Below are positions 45,495-57,264 of a stretch of 64,000 nucleotides of DNA, piece by piece. The notes under the pieces were generated by a model. That model searched no databases. It was given only the letters and a program-made list of their open reading frames with translations, and was not told where the DNA came from. Source of the DNA: Istiophorus platypterus (taxonomy: Eukaryota > Chordata > Actinopteri > Istiophoriformes > Istiophoridae). The position numbers and the translations under genes were made by a program. The stretch lies in contig CM029124.1 in assembly GCA_016859345.1 (NCBI GenBank), forward strand, positions 23,286,980 to 23,350,979, read 5' to 3'. Each line of letters starts with the position of its first letter. The stretch's first letter is position 1.

Positions 45495-47850
45495 AGTTAA
45501 ATGGCTATCAGTATTTGATGCCTGAGGTGGATTGGAATGGGCAGGAGATGGTGGGGTGGAGGAGCAGGAAAAGGTGTCAGGGAATCCACAGCAGTGGCAG
45601 GACCATCAGACAGAGGGGAGGATGCTACAGAGAAAGATGCTGGACAGTTAGCATCAGGGAATTCATCAATGGAGGACTGTTCACAGACCCATGGGGCAGT
45701 GCAGCCTTTGTCCCAGTCATCAACTCTCAATAGCAAACCTGCAAGGGATGTCTCAACTGCAGCTGCAGTTTCAACTTCAGACTTCTCAGACATGTGCCAA
45801 TAAGAAGTAGTAAGAAGCACTGGTCATGTTAGAGGCATGCAATGAGAAAGGAGCAGCATCACCATCCAGTGCTTCATCGAGGGGTTGGAAGTTGACCTGA
45901 GGCAGCAGGATCCAGTGAACGACATGTTCATTTCCTTCTCTATCCCTAATCTGGTAGATATAAAGAGCCGGTTTCAAACCCGCCACTTATTAGAATGCTT
46001 CCTTTTTCTCTTGATGCCCTTGTTTACTAGTTGCACCTGGTCACCTAGAGACAGAGGCTGACCATTTACCTGTTTGTTGTACTGGTCACACTGATGACTC
46101 TCAGCTGTGCAGTTTTCTGAGCCACTGCCATGGCACAGTGCAGATTTTCCAAAAGGGACTTCAGGTGGGTATCATAGTCACACACAATCACAACATGGTG
46201 AATGCTCTAGAAGAGTAGGTCAACCAGCAGCCTAGGGTCTCTCCAGAACATCAAGTAGAAAGGCAAAAACCCGGTGGTCTCAGGATCAGTGCAGTTGTAT
46301 ACAAAGGTCATGGTCTGGATCATCTGCAGTCATTTTTGTTTGGGATGAATGGAAAGAGATATATCAGCATGTTGCCCAGGGTGCAGTTAACCTCTCCCCT
46401 CAAGACAGTAAGGCGAAGCTCCTAATAATTTCAAGTGCTCAGCGATCAGCTAACTTACAAAGTTTGCTCCCTGGTCAGAATGAAGGCACTGAAGTAAGCC
46501 ATAGCCTGACCATGCCAACCTTGTTGGGCTGCTCAGGAGCAGACAAGCATGTTACACAAGTGCACAACTGGAGGAACTGATAACGCTTTCCCCAATGACA
46601 AGATCGTCCCTCTGCCCCGGAACAAGGAAAGTTAGCGTGATGAATTTCAACCTGTAAATCTCAACATTCAACTCATAGACACATCTGGGATGTATCTAAA
46701 GAACACCTTCTCAGGCACAGGCTGACAACTTAAGAGGACACCAGCAGTACTGACCTTGAATTCTGCCTCTGCTTTGCATGACATGTTCCATGAATCAAGT
46801 ATCCCCTTAGAGGTAGACTTACCCCCTATGGACACTGGAGCATAAAACAGGTTACCATTTCCCTCCATCCTATGTGGCCTCGCAACAATCACTGCAGTTC
46901 ACTTCAGTTCCCATAGGTTGACTGCAAATTCTCTTCTTAATTTAAGGTGTCACCAGCATCACCCATGCTAGCCCTCTAACCACGTGGGTGCACTAGTTTG
47001 AATAAGCATTGGAGGGGAAAAAAGGGTGGCACAGCAGGGGAATGGAAAGCCTGCCAGTATATATGTCCTATATCACCAGAACTGAAGCAGTTGAGGCACA
47101 ATCCGTAGACCTCACAGTGTGTGTAGGTGGGGTGGTCCCATAAACCACAGATTGACTACGGGGCCAACCACTCTGATGGTTGACTGGCTCACGGGTACCT
47201 GGCCTTTGACCGGTTTCAAGGGTTGCACAAAGACAGAACTTTGGAAAACATAGCCATGACCAGTTGAACACCAGGCTCAATAGTAGGATGGTCAGTGGAT
47301 AGAGGAGCAGGGTCAGAGACAGTAGCCTGAAGCCGACTCGCCATCAACAGAACACAAATGGACTTATTAAGGCAAATCCAGTAATCCATAACATCCTCAT
47401 CAGCACTGGGAATGGTGCTATAGAAATCTTTTTTGGGAAAATTTGAGTACAATAGCTCACTAAAGGGATCTTTCAATTTATCAAACACAGCAATGGGCAG
47501 GTTAGTTGCACTCATATTGGGGCAGCTGTATATTGACACCTTCAAGACATCCCTAGCTTTGCCTGTTAGTTTCAACATTATCAGGTCAAACATTTCAGCA
47601 TGAGTAACATTTAACACTATTCAGATAACATTTCATCATGTCCTCCCATTTGTGAACAGAGAATGCAGGGCATCGGCATGATCACCCCTGAACTAAGGTG
47701 TAGCTTTGCTGTCAGACTGCACAAAAACCTTAAACTGTTACAAAGCAGCTTGACCAGATGACTGGTCATAGGACTGAGGATGGACAGTAGTAGGCTGGTG
47801 CATAGTACTTAGGCTGGCTGACATGTTTTCTCAAATCTGTATAGTTAAAT
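45495..47850 (-). mobile_element. Ty3/Gypsy-type LTR retrotransposon remnant (gag, protease, integrase pieces)
   Basis: On the - strand, in order from 47.84 kb down: a gag-like frame (47216-47617, with HAEMFDLIM, LTGKARDV, MDYWICLNKS); a protease-like piece (46668-46892) resembling the aspartic protease context but with a broken active-site motif; an integrase C-terminal piece near 46190-46330 (FVYNCTDPETTGFLPFYLMF); and a post-integrase tail (VVHWILLPQ near 45890). Reverse transcriptase and RNase H appear to be missing, and stops are frequent. I did not find clear LTRs. The gag family is seen in many fish genomes, recognised from memory. Confidence 0.7.
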
Positions 47851-49739
47851 CTGTAGTCATATCTCCAAAAGCTTCAACTGAGATGACTTGTGTGGTGTCA
47901 CACGTACTCTCATCTACTGTTTGGTTTGGGTGAGGGGTTGCGCCTGGATAGAGCATGCAGGAGGCAGGACGATATGCAAAATCTACACTTTGGAAATCAC
48001 AGCATTTTTGTTTACATCATAAACAAACAAATCCAATTAGACATTTTCATTGGCATCTTCAAGTAAATGACTCTCGCTTCTATACCCTTTGATGTTGTCT
48101 TTAATCCTAATTTGCGCCAGTCAAAAAATGTAAATGAGATCAACATGCCCAGTCGCTTGTTGGAGATTCTGTGGACATTGACTTGCTCTATTAACACATA
48201 GGCTAAATGGGACATTGGACAGACTTTGTACTTGGGAGCTGGCAAAGTAAGGATTGTTTAATGTCCAGTATAACTGATTTGGAGATTTTCTCACATATAG
48301 CTCCTTCGCATAATGTCTAGATCAGTTCAGCTTGCAGTGCATGTGTGAACTACTTTATTATTCATTTTTTTTATTATTATTGTTTTTAGCATTTACAAGA
48401 AAACTGCAGAGGCTACTTTCAACTTGTTAGTTGAATGGAAAAAATCCATACTTTTTGAAAATTTATAAATTTCAACATTTAGAATTGAAACAAAACTCTT
48501 CTGTACTCTTGTATCTGGAAACACTGGCCCTGATCAGATCATTTCCCTTCACAGTCTCACTGTATTTATTCATGGTCGATACATTACTACAGAAAGCACT
48601 TCCATCAGACCTTTCTCAATCTACAGCAGCTATGTTTTCCTGCATACATGGTGAAAAAGTGAAAAGAGAAAATTCAACTAAATCAATTGTCTTATCAGGT
48701 GCATGGAAGGTTGGAGCAGTAGCCAAACTGCCTTTGTTGTGTGTCATAAAAAGCAATGTGCCCTGTAAAGAATGCTCAAGCACTTGACACATTCACAGCT
48801 TGATGCATTCACTTGGGTGACCTTGGCCAAGGCATCGCCAAGTCCAGTGTTAGCAGGGGGAGTAAGAAAGAAAGCAAGAAAGAAAGAAAGAAAGAAAATG
48901 CGCAAGGAATTTTGAAACACTTTTCATCGGCCTCTACCCTGACTCACCTTGAGCCCCATTGATTGGATATGGTTTAAAACTATTGCTTGACCATGCCTCC
49001 CTTCACTTTTCACTCTTCTATGTGGCTTTGTGTGGCAGTTCATGGACTGCAGTCACTGCTGCATTTTATTCAGCAAAGCAGTCCCACATCACATGAGTAC
49101 TTTCTTTGTACCCCCAGAGTCTTAGTTGAGAGTTTGCAAAAGTAATCATTCAAAAGGAATTCCAGTGTTCTATTACTTTTCTGTTGTGTTTCATGTGTTA
49201 ATACTGGCGTCTGAAAGACAGACGTGATCAAATTTCCTCCATCTTTAATGTAGACATAGCTGGACACATACTTATTTTTTGTCATCAGGACTGGAACTCA
49301 CTAGATTTTCCTCTATTCATGTCTAAATATGAGACCATGAACCTCTTGCCAGATTTCAAAGGAATCTCAGGGTGAATCCTTTTAGGTCTTTTGGAATTTG
49401 AATCAAAACATTTTTGCCTTAATACAAAAAATATGACAATATAATAATAAAAATATATAACTATTTAACTGACTTTATAAACTGACACTGACTTGGAATT
49501 AGGTTGATACACTAAATTCAACCGTACATTGCTAAGTTGTTCAAATATATATCATTTGCTTTGTACCGAGCAGTTACTGAATTTCTAATATGTCTGATTA
49601 TTCAGTTTTACAGAATTAAATAGATTTAAATTATTATGATGTTTACCTTCTGCTGACAGCAAACAAAAAGCTTTGATATCCTAATGGATAGACCTCTGGA
49701 TATGGTATTTGTTTATCCATTTAGAAGTACTATATCATT
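47851..49739. other. Intergenic
   Basis: AT-rich, with a (GAAA)n tract at 48864-48898. Short open frames (for example 48431-48787) show no known family. Nothing else was seen. Confidence 0.5.
48864..48898. repeat. (GAAA)n microsatellite
   Basis: About eight units of aaag, slightly imperfect at the left. Confidence 0.9.
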
Positions 49740-50140
49740 TGGGCATCACCTGACCTGAATCAACCAATGAATGATTGATTTATTGCATAAAAAGGATTCC
49801 TGACAGTTTCCGTTTCACAATGGCAAAGACAAAATCATATTATTTTCATTATATTTTTGCTATTATCAAAAAACATAACAATTCCAAAGGCTACAAGTCA
49901 GTCACCAAAAATCTAGAAATCCCTTCTTTAACAATTTGCAGTGTTATTAAGGAGATTCACAGTAAATATACTGGTAAGACACTTCCAGGTTTAGTGCAAA
50001 GAAGAAACTCAACGAGAGAAGCCTGAAGACTAATGCTTGCAAAAACTTTTATAGATAAGCTGTGGTCTTTCTGAGATAATGTTCTATGGATAGATGAAAC
50101 CAATGTAGAGCTCTTTGGGAATACAGCTTGTTTATAGGGG
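49740..50140 (+). mobile_element. Tc1-like DNA transposon (family B), third, partial copy
   Basis: The + strand reads AKTKSYYFHY, KKHNNSKGYKSVTKNLEIP and LPGLVQRRNSTREA, then after a frame change the transposase catalytic block around tggatagatgaaacc (W-x-DE, about 50087-50101) and ELFGNTA. This is the same family as the copies at 23143 and 40490. The copy stops abruptly at about 50140. Confidence 0.7.
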
Positions 50141-50167
50141 ATGAAATGCTGCCTCTTGTTCTGGAGG

Positions 50168-50240
50168 TGGGGGGGGGGGGGGGTTCTGCCTCGACCGGTT
50201 GGGTTGAGAGTGGAAGAGAGAGAGAGAGAGAGAGAGAGAC
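50168..50240. repeat. Poly(G) run and (GA)n tract
   Basis: A run of 14 G (about 50168-50182) and a GA run (about 50215-50239), with complex sequence between them. Confidence 0.9.
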
Positions 50241-53200
50241 AGTGGAGGGTGGGCAGGAGGGAGGAGAGAGGGCATAGCACTAATAGCTATATATACTATA
50301 GTTATACTAACAGGGCTGATAATATTACTAATAGGACTAAATGAAATGGTAACAGTAGTAATGATAATAATTAAAGAAGTGGATATTGATCAGGCTCATG
50401 GGGCAGTAGATGATCTGCAGCCATGGATCCAGACTCTGGAGCATCAGAAAAAACCTGCAGAAAGCAACAGGAGGAAGAGGAGAGAGAAGAGGAAGCACAG
50501 AATTACTGGAGAGAGAAGGACAGTTAGTAATGAGCATTTTTGAGGTGTTACTACGGGTCAACAGATCTCAATCTTCTTCAGAGACCAACAAAGCTGTTGT
50601 GCAGGCTAATGGTGGAACACCTCAAAAAGACACCTAATGTTGATTATCCTTTTAAGTTATTAACCATGTATAGACTCAAGATGACAAGTAGATAGAGCAG
50701 GAGAAACTTTTGTTTCGAGGGATATTAACCCCACACAACTATGTTAATAAGCATAAGATAATTTTACAACCATGTTTAAAGCTTGTCCTTGTGCAAAGAT
50801 GGTCTTTGATTGCAGATGTAGATGTATTTTTAAATTTTTCTCTGCCTGTCCACTACTCCTGGTCGATGAACCTTTGACCTCTTCTCAGACTATGCTGTGA
50901 GTGGTTTCGGTCTGTTGCTCCAGACCTGGTGTTTCCAGTGTTCATTCAGTGTCTTGTTGTGACCTGCAGTTTCACTTATGTAGGGTTTCCTGCTGTCACA
51001 TATGATGATGTGGTACTCCACTCCAGTCTTGCTCTCAGGGTGCAAGGGCTTATGTGGTACCTGATTTGAAGGTCCTGAATGGTTTGTAGTAAGTACTGAC
51101 CGGCTAGAAGCGCAACAGCCCATCACCTAGCCCTGGCAAAGGTCCATGACGAGTTAGTAGACTCTACTCCGGTATTAAGTCAGAGTGGGATTTTTATTGT
51201 CCACTCCTTGAACCTGTTGGAACAGTGTATCAGTCGCTGAAATAGAGAAAAAGCATTTTTTAAAGTTAATTTTAGTTTATATCAGTCAAGCAATCTGAGA
51301 TCCATCACATATCTTAATTAGCTTCAGGAAATCTGTGGATTGAAGGTACAATGTGGTATCACATAAAATTTGTATAAAACATATGCAATAAAAGAATAAT
51401 TTCATGGTCCGGTCCAGCATTTGCTTGTTTCAGATGAATAATAAGCATGTGACATGGGAATGCTTTCCTCCCTGGGTGATAGTGATGTTGTATTGGACAG
51501 TTGTAGAGGGGGAACATTAAAACTAAAGGTTACTCCATCAACTACATCCTTGCTGTTTATGCAAAAAGACATGCATCTCAGCATCTGTTTTTCTTTGTTG
51601 CTTTAAAGCAACAGAATATAGTTGTAATTTAAAAAAAAAAAAAACCTGAACAAAAACTTACAATTTTAAATGGTCTTTTCTTCTATGATATGAATAGAAC
51701 CTCCATATTTATCTAAAACCATTAAAGATGAATATTTTGACCCAGACAGAGTCATACTCAGCCAAAAATTTCAAAAAATTTAATTTACAATACAATAAAA
51801 GGTTGTTGTACAAATTTACACAAAAGCTATTAGGAGATATGGTAACAGGTGTTGTATATTTAATACATATTGCCAAAAAATGTTAAGACTTAACTCATAC
51901 TGATGGGCCTCTTTATACTTCTTCATCAGCCACTCAAAGCTTTCCCGGTACATTGTTAATGTTTTAGAATAAGCATATTAATATTAAGAATATTATTTTT
52001 AGTCAGTGGAGTAAGTAAAATTAAACGACATTGGTGTTGTTCAGTATGAAATATGACATGAAACATGTTCAGGGCTGCAAGAAGAATCATTATATATTAT
52101 TATAAATTATTAGCAACTCCCAAATTCCCAGTACTGTTAATGTTAAACTCCCACAAAATTCTCCTACCTCTGCAACTGGATAAGGCAAACAACTCTCTAG
52201 TGATAACAAAAAATGAATAATGTTTCACGTCAAGCCAATTTAACAGCCACATTAGGATATAAATACCAGAAGTTCAGAAATTGTAAATCATCCAGAATTA
52301 TTAATAGAGAATTTGTCTGTGTAGCCCATATTAAAATCAAATTATTATGATCAATTTAGGAATCCAGTTTTATCTTTCTATTGCCCTAGGACAACAATTT
52401 ACCCAGCTCTTGGCAAAGCTTTTATTTTCATTATAGTTACAATTATTATAATTGCATATTATGATATATGCATTGTTACTTATATCAATATATACTTAAT
52501 ATCAAGGTTAGCACTTTAAGAAGCTTGGGAATAATTTACACACAAAAACAGTTTTCAGCAAATATAAATCCTTATTTTGTTTTGCAAGGCAACTTAAAAA
52601 TTTAAAATACAGTAGCCTAGATGTGGAATAAATTTAAAATGATATGGACTGACCAAACAAAGCCAAAACTTCTGTTTTAGGGCTAAATAATGGCCACGAC
52701 TGGCGAACCTGATTCGGCCCAAAAAGAAACAATATCTGCAAGGGTCTTGTACTAGGCGATATTGTATTTATGTGTGTAGTAGAACTACATGACAAAATTT
52801 TATGTAAATATTTTTTGATATACAGATGTAAAAATCATATAACAACAATATAACTACATATGTATTTATCAAACATACAATGTACGATTTTCCAGGATAT
52901 GTGGTCATTTTTGACAAGCAAATATGTTAACATAGATTTAAAAAAGGCACCATATGTGATTTATGTAAATGCAACATTGATATTTTGTACATTTAAGGTC
53001 TCTTCATGTATCATCATTGATTTAAAAAAAGGCAATATATAGTTTTGCAATATGCAATATGTATGTCCACCACCCTAATGTGAACTTATAGGGGAAATAC
53101 ATTTAACAACACAGATAAAGGACTTATTATATAGTCCTTTCATTTATGTGAGATTTAAAGTATGTATAACATATGGATCTTCATACATGCACAATCCTGT

Positions 53201-53900
53201 ATTTGTACTGTCTATATATAGACACAACTTTATGGTGCTATAGGGCACGATGTCGATGGTGTTTGGGCACACATGTTCATATTTTCTATTATTTTTCCAT
53301 AGGGGACTGTCCGCACTGCGAGTGTGCCAACTGCATGCACTCAACAAGTAAACTGGATGCTTGTTTCGTGCACCATATGTATGTAATTTTATTTGCCATC
53401 CTTGGTCCTATTCTTAAGTGGTCTCACACACTACTATGTTTTTTTTTTCACTCTTCATGTTGTTCATCCAAATACAAAAAGGAAACATTCTTGCTGTCAG
53501 AACCGTAGCATTATACTTTGTTGTGCGCATGTGTGGAATGAGTCTTGTGTGCATACCCTCAATTGTAGTATGAATATAAAACTGCAAAACCATGTCCATA
53601 TTCAATTTGTGTGTTTTTCACATTGCTTCTGTGAACACCTGAAGCAGCTTCACATACGACCATGCAAACATGAGAAAGGCTGCAAGCCATTCATTCTAAC
53701 AAGACTCACCTATTTTATCTTCTTGGAGCAACTCTAAGCGTCAAACATAAAGCTTTGGAAAAAAGCAACAACAACAAAGGAACACTGCTGGCAAAGAAGA
53801 ATTTATTGATTAATTCTCTATGCTAACCGGAGTTTTTAGTTGTACAAACAAACAGCACTTTGCTTTTCTTTTCTTTTATCCCAAGTCCTGCCCCTAAATC
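50241..53900. other. Intergenic
   Basis: Purine-rich to 50560 (gaggaagaggagagagaagagg, probably part of an unidentified repeat), then a possible endonuclease fragment (50890-51126). From 51.2 kb on it is AT-rich, with an A-run at 51630-51643. No gene recognised. Confidence 0.5.
50890..51126 (-). mobile_element. Possible GIY-YIG endonuclease fragment of a retroelement
   Basis: The - strand frame contains TGVEYHIIICDSRKPYISETAG followed by LNEHWKHQ, in which YHI..C...KPYISET resembles the Y-x-I-x-C ... YIGET core of GIY-YIG nucleases found in Penelope-like elements. Only this short stretch is recognisable and no reverse transcriptase was found beside it. Confidence 0.3.
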
Positions 53901-56059
53901 ATTCTGACCCCAATAAACAATATACTTTTGAAAATACAAAAGAATCTCTGATGTTGATCCCAAAGATTCTATCCAATTTATGCAGATGTGTGTATATGAG
54001 AGACAACAGGGTATGAAGAGATCTGGCCCTACTGTTCTCTCACCTGGGCCTCCTAACTAGCTCAGAGACTACGGTCATGTGGCTCGCAGGTATTGCAGGG
54101 CAATTACACAACTATCATTTTCTGGAAACTACCTTTGATGTTGTTCCTCAAACAACAATGCCTTCCCTCTCTTCATCCCTCACTGGTACTCACAGAGTGT
54201 TAATTACCAAGGCGATTACCATCTGCATCCAAACCACTATTTCCCAAACGGTGGGTAAGGATTCCGATGAGGGTTGCATAGAGTTCTGAAGAGGACTTCA
54301 AGTTGGGTAGAAAGTAGATTATCATGTTAGATGATATAGGGCATTCTACAGATGGTGTTATTTGGTTTTAAAAAATTGTTCAAAGTGAAGTGATTAGGTG
54401 AGCAGAATAAATTTGTGGAAATCAGATTATATGACAGAAGCACAGACTGTTTTTTTCTCCTGTTTGTCATGTAAAAAAGGTTAGCAAAGGGCTGCAGTAA
54501 GTAAGTTTTTACACTTTACACTTACAGGACTCAAAGGCAGTCCTTTAATATTAATGTGTTTAATTTGACACAGCCTTAAAGCGAAACAATCTTTTGTCAA
54601 ACAACCATCATGGCCACAAGCAGCAATTAAAACATAATATCACATTGAATCTTTCTTCATTTTCCAAGATAAGCTTTTTTTCATAGCAGACATGTTGACT
54701 TGTCATGGTAGAAAAAGCACAGGCTCTACTAGTGTGCTATGACAGTGTGACATGAACCTGAACCAGCCTATTGGAATTCAACCATCATTCATTTCATTAT
54801 TTACACCTGTCCCTTTCCCATTGAGACATGACAAATATCTGACTCAAAAGAAAACTAATTCTCCTGAGTCATTTGCTTTAAGGACAATCTCATTCAGTTA
54901 CCTGGCTGTAACAAAAAGGAATGAGCCAAGAATTTAAGCTACTGCTAAGTACTGTTGTGAGGAAATGGGGTGCAACATTTTTTAATATATCTGACCTTAC
55001 TGCTGTGGTAACACAACACTGAGAAAATTAATCTAAATTTGATGATCACTATGATGGAATACACACTTACAAAGCTTCAACAGTCTGCTGATTGATTGTC
55101 ATGTTTTATGGAACTGAATGGAAACATTTGAATATCTTGAAAGCAAAAATACATTATCGTCATGATTTTTAGTTAAAGGGGCCCTGCAAATATTATGCAG
55201 GTTAAGTTCAGTTTATGAGTTAGGGTTAGTACCACTCAGCTTGTGAAAACAGTTATATAATGTCTGATCAATATAGTCTGCTGTGGCTCTTGTGGCCATT
55301 TCATGTCATCTCGATTATCCGTACTTTATGTGTCCCTAACTGGGCACATGGAGACTGAACAAAGATGCATAGTGGGAAGTGTAAGAACCAGAGATTTTGG
55401 CCCTTGACCCTTGGAGCTAAAAGATAAAAAGTGTTGCTTTGACTTTTTCCATTCTTTTTTAAGGTTTCTTTTGTGAGTCCTCTAACTTTATTGAAGCACA
55501 ATACTAAATGGCTGGATGACCCCTTTAAGGAGCTTAAACAGGTTAAAACACTGGTCTGCTTATTTACTCTGCAGATATGTCTCCCACAAGAAATCCTTTC
55601 ATGGTGGGAAAACACATTTCTCATAGCTTTTGTGATGGAGCAACATTTTGTTATGTGTACATTCAGTTTTATATGAAAGTAAATAATGATGTCAGGGTAA
55701 ATTAAATCACTATAAGGACAACGGACCATCTATATGAATATAAAACTGTCAATATTTTCACAATGTATTAGTTTCAGTCAGAAAAGGTGGTAAATCTTTA
55801 AAATAGCTCTGTAAACTGAGTTATGCTTGGTTTAGCTTCCATTATACAACATACACAGACTCACATTCACACACATTACTTTTTGTCACCTCGATGCCAA
55901 GAACAGATATGCCCAAGTTTTCAAGGTTTTTATTTAGGCTGAGCACATAGTCAGCACAGTGGGAATGCATTATTCAAACAGATCTTTGTTACTCCTCCAA
56001 GATGATTGTAGCACAATCAGCCATGAAATAAGTTTGCTGTTTTAAAAGTGTTATTCTCC
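53901..56059. other. Intergenic
   Basis: AT-rich unique-looking sequence. The largest frame (142 codons, - strand, 55301-55729) has no recognisable family or neat codon pattern. Nothing else was seen. Confidence 0.5.
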
Positions 56060-56310
56060 CTCCAGGTCTCTCAGGTGTAGCTTTGTATTCAGGTCGGCTT
56101 GCCTGCGCCAAAAATCAATCTCAATCAAAGGTGGCAAGGAGTTTATCATAAATTATCATGAAAAGGGTTCCCACTCAGTAGATGCTTAATTACAATCTCA
56201 TTTGAATATGTTTGCATATTAATGAGTTTGGAATGAAAATGGTTTGTGGGGTTTGTAATGGGGGGCTGCAGGGTAACCCACAGTGATAATGGCGGTCCTT
56301 TAAAATGTAT
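56060..56310. promoter_or_regulatory. Candidate enhancer: dense POU, TCF and homeodomain-like sites
   Basis: It contains gcgccaaaaatcaatctc, caatcaaagg (TCF/LEF-like), gcttaattacaatctcattt, then gtttgcatattaatgag (octamer-like next to a TAAT core), in repeat-free sequence. The density and variety of sites and the lack of a frame are typical of deeply conserved developmental enhancers. No alignment was possible. Confidence 0.35.
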
Positions 56311-57207
56311 GCAATATTATTGCTGGTGGAGCCCAGCCGACTTGTCTCTCTCATACAAACAAACATACATATGTGTGTGCACGTATGCAACCACACTTGC
56401 ACACATGCAGGCATATGCTCAAACACACTACTAAAGAGACAGACATGCACAAACCCAGGCTATACCCACATTAGTGCAAGCACATGCACACTCAGGGGCG
56501 TTATAATATGATTAATGGCAGAGTGTCTCTGACATTAATAAACTATAACCAAATTAAAGACTTCATTAGTCTCAACTTGGGCTCAGTATTTGGTCACACG
56601 ATGAATAAGCGCCGTATGATATTTGCCTTGCATGACTTTCCCTTTTTCTTTTCCTTTTTCCCAAGCAACATAAAGTTTACTTTGAAAAAAAAATTCTCTT
56701 GTCAGATTCTATTTGCTATGGAACTTTGTGTACTGGAATCACAAGAAAAAAGACAGGAAAAGATGGGATTTATGAGCAAAAGGGAATGTGTGTATTTCTG
56801 TTTAAAATGGATGTTTGGGATACTTTTATTCATCTCCCAGTTCAGTCTGTTCTCACAGGCATGTCTCATATGAAAGGTCAACAGAGAAGATTAAATTTTG
56901 GACATTTTAAAGACTAAAAATAGAACTTAAAGGAAAGAAATACCGAGGTGTATAATCAAAGTAAATAAAAAGATACTTAAAAGAGCAACATTAAAGTTCT
57001 TGGCTCTATTTCCTTGCTTCATTATTTAACACTGTGGAATGGCATTTCCCAAGAACTTGTAAAAGATTCTATTCCCATATTTATACTGAGGAACTAGCAA
57101 AATTTCAGCAAATAGTATTTAATTAAAATAACATAAAGAAAAAAAACACTATGTTGCAGATGTCTGGTTTTCACTGGCTATAACAAAATAAAATTTGATT
57201 TCAAATG

Positions 57208-57264
<57 letters not shown>

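Noticed and set aside
55301..55729. 142-codon frame on the - strand
   Set aside because: It has no family resemblance and odd composition, and no splice or start context supports it.
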